Source of the DNA: Proteobacteria bacterium UBA6729
Lineage (GTDB): Bacteria > Pseudomonadota > Gammaproteobacteria > Porifericomitales > Porifericomitaceae
Length of the DNA: 13,198 nt
Reading direction: 5' to 3'
Assembly (NCBI GenBank): GCA_002454015.1
Contig: DKIB01000015.1
Coordinates: 1 to 13,198, forward strand
Shown here: positions 7,631 through 13,198 of the stretch, piece after piece
How positions within the stretch are numbered: the stretch's first letter is position 1
How the letters are laid out: each line of letters opens with the position of its first letter
Translations under genes and position numbers: made by a program
Notes under the pieces: model-generated
The model's input: only the letters and a program-made list of their open reading frames with translations
The model's database searches: none
What the model was told of the DNA's origin: nothing

Positions 7631-8074
7631 CTAATCAGACCTGGAGTGAATTTCAGCCGGGGAGAAGAAAAATTCGATCTCCACGCGGGCGTTCTCCAGA
7701 CTGTCCGAACCATGCACAATGTTGTACAGAGGGTCTACATCCTTATGCTCCCGAAAATCTCCCCGCAGGGTCCCCTCTTCGGCATCGCACGGAAAGGTTG
7801 CCCCCATCAGTTCCCGATAGCGTTGTATAGCCTCGTCGCCTTCCAGCACCTGTGCCAGAATCGGTCCGGAGGCCATGAACTTCACCAGCTCCTCAAAGAA
7901 TGATCGTTGCTGATGCACGGCATAGAACTGCTCCGCACGGGTGCGGTCCATCCGCAACATGCGGGCCGCGACGACCTGCAGGCCGATGCCCTCGGTCCGC
8001 GCCGTAACCCTGCCGAGTAGATTACGGGCCACCGCATCCGGCTTGATCATGGAAAGAGTCTGTTCTGTTGCCAT
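7631..8074 (-). CDS. ndk: nucleoside diphosphate kinase
   Basis: Ndk moves the gamma phosphate from ATP to other (deoxy)nucleoside diphosphates through a phosphohistidine. The 147 residues (E. coli 143) keep the catalytic set: Lys11, Tyr51, Phe59, Arg87, Thr93, Arg104, Asn118 and the phosphorylated His121 in NIVHGSDS. Compared with E. coli and human Ndk there is a four-residue insertion just before the active-site loop (the REHKDVDPLY region, 108-117), and the usual GATNP reads GATFP. The ATG at 8074 is preferred over an in-frame GTG four codons earlier because it gives the standard MATEQTLSMIKP start. It is the first gene of the long minus-strand operon, with a good promoter candidate upstream. 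Confidence 0.96.
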   Translation of the reverse strand: MATEQTLSMIKPDAVARNLLGRVTARTEGIGLQVVAARMLRMDRTRAEQFYAVHQQRSFFEELVKFMASGPILAQVLEGDEAIQRYRELMGATFPCDAEEGTLRGDFREHKDVDPLYNIVHGSDSLENARVEIEFFFSPAEIHSRSD

Positions 8075-8101
8075 TGCGTTCTGCACCCTGTAAATGTCGA
8101 C

Positions 8102-8115
8102 CGGGCAACGGCCCG
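8102..8115 (-). other. small GC-rich hairpin in the ndk leader
   Basis: CGGGC (8102-8106) and GCCCG (8111-8115) can pair around a four-base loop. It falls inside the predicted ndk leader, upstream of the AGGG that may serve as ribosome binding site. It has a five-base stem and no T-run, so it is not a terminator; any regulatory role is speculation. Confidence 0.25.
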
Positions 8116-8133
8116 ACCCGAAGCAGGCTGATC

Positions 8134-8162
8134 ATTATAAACCGTGGCCCGTCCTGAATCCA
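8134..8162 (-). promoter_or_regulatory. candidate sigma70 promoter of the ndk operon
   Basis: The minus strand reads TATAAT at 8134-8139, a perfect -10 box. The best -35 at 17-base spacing is TGGATT (8157-8162), only three of six consensus positions. Transcription would start near 8128, leaving a leader of about 54 bases before the ndk ATG. This is the only good promoter I see ahead of the eight-gene minus-strand block. Confidence 0.5.
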
Positions 8163-8323
8163 CCCCCGCAGTGGCTTCCTGCGAGCCACGTGACCCCTTG
8201 CAGGGATTTCAGGAGCCCGGCCGGATTTAGCGCAGCAGGGCTGCTCAGGAGGATTGGGTGGCCCTGGCAGAGCAGCAGATACAGGCCCTGGACGCGGCTC
8301 GGGACTCCTGAAGTCGGTGCAGG

Positions 8324-8348
8324 GGGCTGTGCCTGTGTCAGGCAGCCC
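8324..8348 (-). terminator. strong hairpin just downstream of tkt, candidate terminator
   Basis: GGGCTG (8324-8329) pairs with CAGCCC (8343-8348), and inside it CCTG (8332-8335) pairs with CAGG (8339-8342). This gives a ten-pair stem with a two-base bulge and a three-base loop. It lies 17-41 bases past the tkt stop. There is no following T-run, so intrinsic termination would be weak; it may instead protect the 3' end. Confidence 0.4.
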
Positions 8349-8364
8349 GGCATGCATGTCGCGG

Positions 8365-10368
8365 TCAGCTGTCGTGCAGTTCGGTGGCTTGCCTGACCAG
8401 TGCCTCTGTGGTCAAGCCCAGATGGCGGTAGACTTTGTCTCCCGGGGCGGAGGCCCCAAACCGGGTGATGCCCAGCACCCGGCCTGCGCTACCTGTATAG
8501 CGATACCAGGAATCCGGGCTGCCCGCTTCAGTGGCGATACGGTGCTGACAGTCGGGCGGCAGCACCTGCTCCCGGTAGCTCGCCTCCTGACGCTCAAACC
8601 GATCCAGGCAGGGCATGGAGATCACCCGTACCCGCATGGAGGATTCCAGCTGGCGGGCCGCACTCATGGCCAGTTGCACTTCGGAACCGGTGGCCATGAG
8701 GATCAGCTCGGGGGTAGCCGTGCTGCTGTCATACAGCACATAGGCCCCCCGCTGTATGGCATCGATCTGTGCTGCGCTGCGCTGCATAAAGGGCAGGGTC
8801 TGACGTGACAGCAGCAGTGCCGTAGGGCCATCCTCCCGCTCCAGCGCGGCCTGCCACGCCACGGCACACTCCAGGGCATCGCAGGGTCGCCACACGGACA
8901 TCTCAGGGATCAATCGCAGTGATGCGAGCTGTTCCACAGGTTGGTGCGTGGGGCCATCCTCACCCAGGCCGATGGAGTCATGGGTGAGCACGAAGATAGT
9001 ACGCAACCCCATCAGGGCACTGAGGCGGAGTGCATTGCGTGCGTAATCCGTAAACACCAGAAAGGTACCACCGTATGGGATCCATCCACCATGCAGGGCA
9101 ATGCCGTTGTTGATGGCATACATGGCGAACTCACGTGCCCCGTAATAGATGTAGTTGCCGTCCTTGCCTTCCGCCGGGTTGCTGCGTGCGCCGGACCAGC
9201 GGGTCAGGTTGGAGTCGGTCAGGTCGGCCGAGCCACCGATCAGTTCCGGCAGCACAGGGCCCAGATGCTCCAGACAATGCAGGGAGGCCTTGCGTGTTGC
9301 CATGTCGTTGCGGTCTGCTGCCAGCTGTTCCAGCAGCTGTTGCAGCTGTGCTTGCCACGCACCCGGCAGGCGGCCCTGTATGCGCCGCTCAAACTCGGCT
9401 GTCAGTTCCGGATAGCGCGCCCGGCAGGTGGACAGCTGTTGCCGCCATGCGGCCTCCAGCCGGGCACCGCGTTCACGTGCATCCCAGTGTTCGTAGTACT
9501 CCCGCGGCAGCTGGAATGGTGGATGTGACCACCCCAGACGTGCCCGTGTACGGGCCACGATATCCTTGCCCAGCGGTGCGCCATGACAAGCCGCTGTACC
9601 TTCCTTGTCCGGTGCCCCCCAGCCGATCACGGTGTAGAAGCAGATCAGTGACGGGCGGGACTGCTCGGCCCGTGCCGCATCCAGTGCCGTGCGAATCTGT
9701 TCCGGGTCGTGGCCATCCACGGCACGTACTACATGCCATCCGTAGGCCTCAAACCGTGCCGGGGTATCTTCGGTGAACCAGCCGGACACATCGCCATCAA
9801 TGGAGATGTTGTTGTTGTCAAACAGCACGACCAGTTTGCCCAGACCCAGTACCCCGGCCAGCGAACAGGCCTCATGGGAGATGCCTTCCATCAGGCAACC
9901 CTCGCCTGCTGCCACATAGGTATGGTGATTGACGAGCTCCAGCTCATCCCGATTAAAACGCTGTGCCAGCGAGCGTTCTGCCAATGCCATCCCCACTGCG
10001 CAGGCCAGCCCCTGTCCGAGGGGGCCGGTGGTGGCCTCCACGCCCGGGGTGTGGCCGTATTCCGGGTGCCCCGGTGTCATTGAACCCAGTTGCCGGAAGT
10101 TCTTGATCTGTTCCATGGACAGTTCGTAGCCGCTGAGGTGCAACGCGGCATACAGCAACATGCAGCCATGACCGTTGGACAACACAAACCGATCCCGGTC
10201 CGGCCAGGATGGGTTGAGCGGGTTGTGGCGCAGGTAATCGTTCCAGAGCACCTCGGCGATATCTGCCATGCCGAGCGGTGCGCCCGGGTGTCCGGATTGG
10301 GCACGCTCCACGGCATCCATGCTGAGCGCACGAATGGCATTGGCCAGCTGCCTGCGGGTGAGGGGCAC
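8365..10368 (-). CDS. tkt: transketolase
   Basis: Transketolase moves two-carbon ketol units between sugar phosphates in the pentose phosphate pathway and, in autotrophs, the Calvin cycle. It uses thiamine diphosphate and a divalent metal. From a GTG at 10368 it is 667 residues (E. coli TktA 663), beginning [14 protein letters not shown] as in the family. It keeps His27 (SGHPGAP), the Asn186 metal-site region ([10 protein letters not shown]), [19 protein letters not shown] with the catalytic Glu, and [17 protein letters not shown]. The metal-binding GDG motif reads GEG at 155-157, with Glu156 where E. coli has Asp155. No start has a good ribosome binding site. TTG 10440 and GTG 10428 would add 24 or 20 residues overlapping the previous gene, and the first in-frame ATG (10317) would cut into the conserved N-terminus. 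Confidence 0.95.
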   Translation of the reverse strand: MPLTRRQLANAIRALSMDAVERAQSGHPGAPLGMADIAEVLWNDYLRHNPLNPSWPDRDRFVLSNGHGCMLLYAALHLSGYELSMEQIKNFRQLGSMTPGHPEYGHTPGVEATTGPLGQGLACAVGMALAERSLAQRFNRDELELVNHHTYVAAGEGCLMEGISHEACSLAGVLGLGKLVVLFDNNNISIDGDVSGWFTEDTPARFEAYGWHVVRAVDGHDPEQIRTALDAARAEQSRPSLICFYTVIGWGAPDKEGTAACHGAPLGKDIVARTRARLGWSHPPFQLPREYYEHWDARERGARLEAAWRQQLSTCRARYPELTAEFERRIQGRLPGAWQAQLQQLLEQLAADRNDMATRKASLHCLEHLGPVLPELIGGSADLTDSNLTRWSGARSNPAEGKDGNYIYYGAREFAMYAINNGIALHGGWIPYGGTFLVFTDYARNALRLSALMGLRTIFVLTHDSIGLGEDGPTHQPVEQLASLRLIPEMSVWRPCDALECAVAWQAALEREDGPTALLLSRQTLPFMQRSAAQIDAIQRGAYVLYDSSTATPELILMATGSEVQLAMSAARQLESSMRVRVISMPCLDRFERQEASYREQVLPPDCQHRIATEAGSPDSWYRYTGSAGRVLGITRFGASAPGDKVYRHLGLTTEALVRQATELHDS

Positions 10369-10415
10369 GGAATTGGTGTCAGTCGCGGTACGGTAGATGT
10401 GCGGTGGCCCGTTGT

Positions 10416-10970
10416 TCAGGCGCGCCACTTGATCGAGCAACCTGCACTGATCTGCTGTATATCGGGTCCGGTACCTGTGGTGGCGATCTGTTGCATGGCC
10501 AAATACAGGTCCCGACGTGCCCCGGTGGCCGGAGCTTGCATGCGCCCCTCATCCAGCCGCCCACGGTACTGCAGTTCCAGTTTGGCGTTGTATCCAAAAA
10601 AGTCCGGGGTGCATACCGCGCCGTATGCATGTGCGACCTCCTGAGTCGGGTCGATCAGGTAGGGGAAGCCAAACTTGTACTGCTGCGCCGTGGTCTGCAT
10701 GGGTTCCAGATCATCCTCGGGATAGGCATCGGTATCATTGGGCATGATGGCCACGCTGCTGACCCCACAGTGTGCCAGTTCCTGTGTCGTCTGTATCAGG
10801 CGTTCCAGTATGGCCTGCACATAGGGGCAATGATTACAGATAAACATGACCAGCGTGCCCTGGCTGCCACGGCAATCCGCCAGGGTGTGGAACCTGCCAT
10901 CGGTGCCTTCCAGCCGGAACTCCGGCGCTGCCTGCCCGAAATCGCAGAGGGGGGTTTGCGTCAGTGCCAT
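10416..10970 (-). CDS. thioredoxin-fold (AhpC/TSA-like) redox protein with CNHC site
   Basis: A 184-residue cytoplasmic protein (no signal peptide) with a redoxin fold. It has an N-terminal GQAAPEFRL, a beta strand TLVMFI leading into the CxxC site CNHC at 45-48 followed by PYV, then [15 protein letters not shown], a Cys-Thr-Pro stretch ([10 protein letters not shown]) at the expected cis-proline region, and a C-terminal GCSIKWR. This pattern matches the peroxiredoxin-like/thioredoxin family proteins found across proteobacteria. Their substrate is not established, so I give no gene symbol. The ATG at 10970 has AGGG about eleven bases upstream. It starts 53 bases after hemF and ends 47 bases before the preferred tkt start, so the three probably share a transcript. 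Three phased TGTCG repeats lie just upstream. Confidence 0.85.
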   Translation of the reverse strand: MALTQTPLCDFGQAAPEFRLEGTDGRFHTLADCRGSQGTLVMFICNHCPYVQAILERLIQTTQELAHCGVSSVAIMPNDTDAYPEDDLEPMQTTAQQYKFGFPYLIDPTQEVAHAYGAVCTPDFFGYNAKLELQYRGRLDEGRMQAPATGARRDLYLAMQQIATTGTGPDIQQISAGCSIKWRA

Positions 10971-10983
10971 GTGGAGGCTGCCC

Positions 10984-11018
10984 TGTCGCGAGCTGTCGTA
11001 GTCATGTCGCGAATTGTA
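10984..11018 (-). promoter_or_regulatory. phased TGTCG repeats with a TACAAT box upstream of the redoxin gene
   Basis: In the 53-base hemF-redoxin gap the plus strand reads TGTCG at 10984, 10994 and 11005, spaced 10 and 11 bases. The outer two are extended to identical TGTCGCGA. On the minus strand TACAAT (11013-11018) resembles a -10 box, so transcription could start inside the repeats. I see no matching -35. This looks like a possible operator or activator site, but the regulator is unknown. Confidence 0.3.
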
Positions 11019-11023
11019 CCACG

Positions 11024-11941
11024 TCAGCGATCCTCCTCGTGCAGCCAGTCCCGGGGTCGCAGATAGCGTTCCACCAGTTCAGCCTCCGGTGAACCGGGTT
11101 CTGTCTGCCAGTTGTAGTGCCAAGTGGCCAGGGGGGGCATGGAGACCAGAATGGACTCGGCACGCCCGCCGGATTGCAGGCCGAACAGGGTACCGCGATC
11201 ATACACCAGATTGAATTCCACATAGCGCCCCCGGCGGCAGGATTGAAACGCGCGCTCACGCTCTCCGTAGGGGGTCGCCCGGCGTCGCTCCACAATGGGC
11301 AGGTAGGCGGGCAGGAAGTGATCGCCTACCCGTTGTACGAATTGCTGACAGTGTGCAAAGTCCCAGGCATTCAGGTCATCGAAAAACAGGCCGCCGATGC
11401 CGCGTGTCTCTTCACGGTGCGCCAGATAGAAGTATTCATCACACCAGCGCTTGAAGCGGGGATAGAGTTCGCTGCCAAAGGGGGCACATGCGGCCCGGGC
11501 CGTCTGATGCCAGTGCCGGGCATCCTCGTCAAAGCCGTAGTATGGAGTCAGGTCAAAGCCGCCCCCAAACCACCACAGCTGTCGATTCACCCGGAACAGG
11601 CGCAGATTGGCATGTGCGGTGGGCACGTATGGGTTTCGCGGATGCACCACCACCGAGAGTCCACAGACTTCAAAGGGGCGTCCGGCCATCTCCGGGCGGG
11701 TGCGCAACGCCGCTGGTGGCAGCGCATGGCCATGCACGCGGGAGCAATTCACCCCGCCCTTCTCAAACAGGCCCGGCCCGGCAATGGCGCGAGTCTCGCC
11801 GCCACCCCCGGCACTGCGCTGCCATGTATCGGCGCGCACCCGCAGCTCGGGGTCCAATTCCTGCAAGGCCGTCAGGATGCGTTCCTGCAGCGTATGCAGG
11901 TAATCCTCAAAGGCGTTCAGTGGATTCGTTACGATAGACAT
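11024..11941 (-). CDS. hemF: oxygen-dependent coproporphyrinogen III oxidase
   Basis: HemF decarboxylates coproporphyrinogen III to protoporphyrinogen IX using O2, late in heme biosynthesis, as a soluble dimer. The 305 residues (E. coli 299) follow the family along their length: [21 protein letters not shown] and [10 protein letters not shown] near the N-terminus, [68 protein letters not shown], and the C-terminal [12 protein letters not shown] with SILVSMPP. The ATG at 11941 is the only sensible start; no clear ribosome binding site precedes it. It is divergent from hisB across 58 bases and is followed by the redoxin and transketolase genes. Presence of the O2-dependent enzyme indicates a lifestyle with at least some oxygen. 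Confidence 0.96.
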   Translation of the reverse strand: MSIVTNPLNAFEDYLHTLQERILTALQELDPELRVRADTWQRSAGGGGETRAIAGPGLFEKGGVNCSRVHGHALPPAALRTRPEMAGRPFEVCGLSVVVHPRNPYVPTAHANLRLFRVNRQLWWFGGGFDLTPYYGFDEDARHWHQTARAACAPFGSELYPRFKRWCDEYFYLAHREETRGIGGLFFDDLNAWDFAHCQQFVQRVGDHFLPAYLPIVERRRATPYGERERAFQSCRRGRYVEFNLVYDRGTLFGLQSGGRAESILVSMPPLATWHYNWQTEPGSPEAELVERYLRPRDWLHEEDR

Positions 11942-11957
11942 GGATTACTGATATACT
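11929..11957 (+). promoter_or_regulatory. candidate promoter of hisB
   Basis: TTACGA (11929-11934), a 17-base spacer and TATACT (11952-11957) resemble a sigma70 promoter with a good -10 and a weak -35. The start would fall near 11964, about 36 bases before the hisB ATG. The -35 lies inside the first codons of hemF. The same AT-rich patch is the only place a hemF promoter could overlap, but I see no convincing minus-strand boxes. Confidence 0.4.
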
Positions 11958-11999
11958 GAGCAGGGTCAGGTGCCCCACTCGGGACTTGTACATCATACG

Positions 12000-12593
12000 A
12001 TGAGTAATCGCAAGCAGTCAGTGACGCGCGAGACCCGCGAGACTCGTGTTTCTCTTACGCTCAATCTGGATGGGCAGGGTCAGGCCAGCATCAATTCCGG
12101 CCTGCCATTCCTGGATCATATGCTGGAGCAGGTGGCTCGCCATGGCCTGCTGGATGTGGAATTGCAGGCCCGCGGTGACCTGGAGGTGGATGCCCACCAC
12201 ACGGTAGAGGACATCGGTATTGTGTTTGGTCAGGCCCTGGCAGCAGCGCTGGGCGACAAGGCCGGGGTGCGCCGCTATGGTGAGGCTTGCGTGCCACTGG
12301 ACGAGGCGCTGTCCCGGGTGGTGCTGGACTGCTCCGGTCGTCCCGGCCTGTTCTATTACGTTGAATTTCCACGAGCCCGTATCGGGGACTTTGACGCGGA
12401 TCTGGTGCGGGAGTTCTTTCAGGGCTTTGTGAACCATGCCGCCATTACCCTGCATGTGGACAACCTGCGCGGGCGCAATGCACATCATGTGGCCGAAACG
12501 GTGTTCAAGGCACTGGGTCGCGCGTTACGCATCGCAGTAGAGCGGGACCCACGTCAGCTGGAGGCAATTCCTTCCACCAAGGGCAGCCTGTAA
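12000..12593 (+). CDS. hisB: imidazoleglycerol-phosphate dehydratase (monofunctional)
   Basis: This enzyme dehydrates imidazole glycerol phosphate to imidazole acetol phosphate, step 6 of histidine synthesis here, using two Mn ions per site. The 197 residues form the stand-alone dehydratase, without the N-terminal histidinol phosphatase domain of E. coli HisB. Metal-ligand histidine motifs are present: [21 protein letters not shown] and [17 protein letters not shown], along with [20 protein letters not shown] and the C-terminal IPSTKGSL. The ATG at 12000 gives the usual N-terminus ([14 protein letters not shown]). It has no obvious ribosome binding site. An in-frame GTG at 11970 has AGGG just upstream and would add ten residues, so a longer form cannot be excluded. 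hisH follows after 15 bases. Confidence 0.96.
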   Translation: MSNRKQSVTRETRETRVSLTLNLDGQGQASINSGLPFLDHMLEQVARHGLLDVELQARGDLEVDAHHTVEDIGIVFGQALAAALGDKAGVRRYGEACVPLDEALSRVVLDCSGRPGLFYYVEFPRARIGDFDADLVREFFQGFVNHAAITLHVDNLRGRNAHHVAETVFKALGRALRIAVERDPRQLEAIPSTKGSL

Positions 12594-12608
12594 CCCGGGG
12601 CGACCCTG

Positions 12609-13198
12609 ATGCAGCGTGTCGTCATCGTTGACCACGGCACCGGTAACCTGCGCTCTGTCGCCCGAGCCCTGGAACATGTGGCCGGGCGGGATGCCCGGAT
12701 TCGGATCAGTGCCGAGCCCGGTGCGTTGCGTGCCGCCTCCAGGCTGGTGTTTCCGGGGCAGGGGGCCATCGGGCCCTGTCTGGCCGGGCTGCGTCAGCGT
12801 GAGCTGCTGGAACCGTTGCAACAGGCACTGCGGCAAGTGCCCTTCCTCGGCATCTGCCTCGGTTTGCAGATGCTGGGCAGTCACAGTGAAGAGGATGGCG
12901 GCACCGTCGCACTGAACCTGACGGGCGGCGTGATTCGGCGCTTTCCGGTCACCGATGCCAGTGGGCAGCGCTACAAGATACCGCAGATGGGCTGGAATCA
13001 GGTGCAGTACCAGCGTGCCCACCCACTGTTTGCAGAGATCCCGGATCAGTCCTGGTTTTATTTTGTGCACAGCTACTACATGGAATCCTGCCGTGCAGAA
13101 TCAGTCCTGGCCCTGACCCGGTATGCGGTGCCCTTCGTTTCCGTGGCCGGGCACGACAATGTGTTTGCAACCCAGTTTCATCCAGAGAAAAGTCAGCG
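12609..13198 (+). CDS. hisH: imidazole glycerol phosphate synthase glutaminase subunit, 3' end missing
   Basis: HisH is the glutamine amidotransferase subunit that feeds ammonia to HisF, which makes imidazole glycerol phosphate and AICAR. The 196 complete codons visible show the class I amidotransferase triad: Cys83 in GICLGLQML, His191 and Glu193 in TQFHPEKS. Other family stretches are PGQGAI at the oxyanion region, KIPQMGWNQ and YFVHSYYM. The N-terminal DHGTGNLRSV has His where many HisH have Tyr or Ser. The ATG has GGGG about seven bases upstream and lies 15 bases after hisB, so the two are co-transcribed. The gene runs off the window shortly after the catalytic Glu; only a short C-terminus should be missing. 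hisA and hisF are expected next but are not visible. Confidence 0.95.
   Translation, partial: MQRVVIVDHGTGNLRSVARALEHVAGRDARIRISAEPGALRAASRLVFPGQGAIGPCLAGLRQRELLEPLQQALRQVPFLGICLGLQMLGSHSEEDGGTVALNLTGGVIRRFPVTDASGQRYKIPQMGWNQVQYQRAHPLFAEIPDQSWFYFVHSYYMESCRAESVLALTRYAVPFVSVAGHDNVFATQFHPEKSQ

Larger units (their letters stand above)
8075..8364. other. about 290-base intergenic region between tkt and ndk
   Basis: No credible gene lies here. The open frames crossing it in both directions are short, Pro/Gly/Cys-rich and typical of chance frames in GC-rich DNA. It holds the ndk promoter at its ndk end and a strong hairpin at its tkt end. Two lesser inverted repeats lie between: GTGGCT at 8171-8176 with AGCCAC at 8184-8189, and GCAGC at 8232-8236 with GCTGC at 8240-8244. 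I see no tRNA, riboswitch or repeat family. Confidence 0.5.

Noticed and set aside
7659..8074. Ndk as a catalytically altered pseudoenzyme because of GATFP
   Set aside because: The Asn in GATNP is not the catalytic Asn; Lys11, Thr93, Arg104, Asn118 and His121 are all present.
8094..8396. open frames on both strands in the tkt-ndk gap
   Set aside because: They are short, low-complexity and run into neighbouring genes; no ribosome binding site or family resemblance.

Overview
This window is a stretch of GC-rich gammaproteobacterial core chromosome. The main evidence is gene order: the minus strand carries ndk, rlmN, pilF, rodZ, hisS, yfgM, bamB and der, in that transcription order, which is the classic gammaproteobacterial cluster. 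I cannot name the genus. I see no mobile element, tRNA, rRNA or CRISPR array, and I found no previously undescribed system. The interest lies in departures from the family norm.

Layout. (1) 1-183: an AT-richer edge, 41% GC over the first 120 bases, with what may be the 3' end of an unrecognised plus-strand gene converging on der. (2) 184-8074, minus strand: eight tightly packed genes, several overlapping by 1-4 bases, read from a candidate promoter with a perfect TATAAT just upstream of ndk. The set joins nucleotide balance (Ndk), rRNA/tRNA methylation (RlmN), type IV pilus assembly (PilF), cell shape (RodZ), histidyl-tRNA charging (HisS), envelope protein handling (YfgM, BamB) and ribosome assembly (Der). 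ispG, which commonly sits between rodZ and hisS, is absent. (3) 8075-8364: about 290 bases without a gene, holding a strong hairpin just after the transketolase gene and the ndk promoter. (4) 8365-11941, minus strand: hemF, a redoxin-fold protein and transketolase, probably one transcription unit. (5) 11942-11999: a 58-base divergent intergenic region. (6) 12000 to the end, plus strand: hisB and the start of hisH, the beginning of a histidine biosynthesis operon that runs off the window.

Points worth a second look: the missing ispG with the ambiguous hisS start; a GDG-to-GEG change in the cofactor motif of transketolase; an NKxD-to-NKAE change in the first GTPase domain of Der; and three helically phased TGTCG repeats upstream of the redoxin gene. 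All functional calls rest on recognised motifs and gene order, not on database searches.
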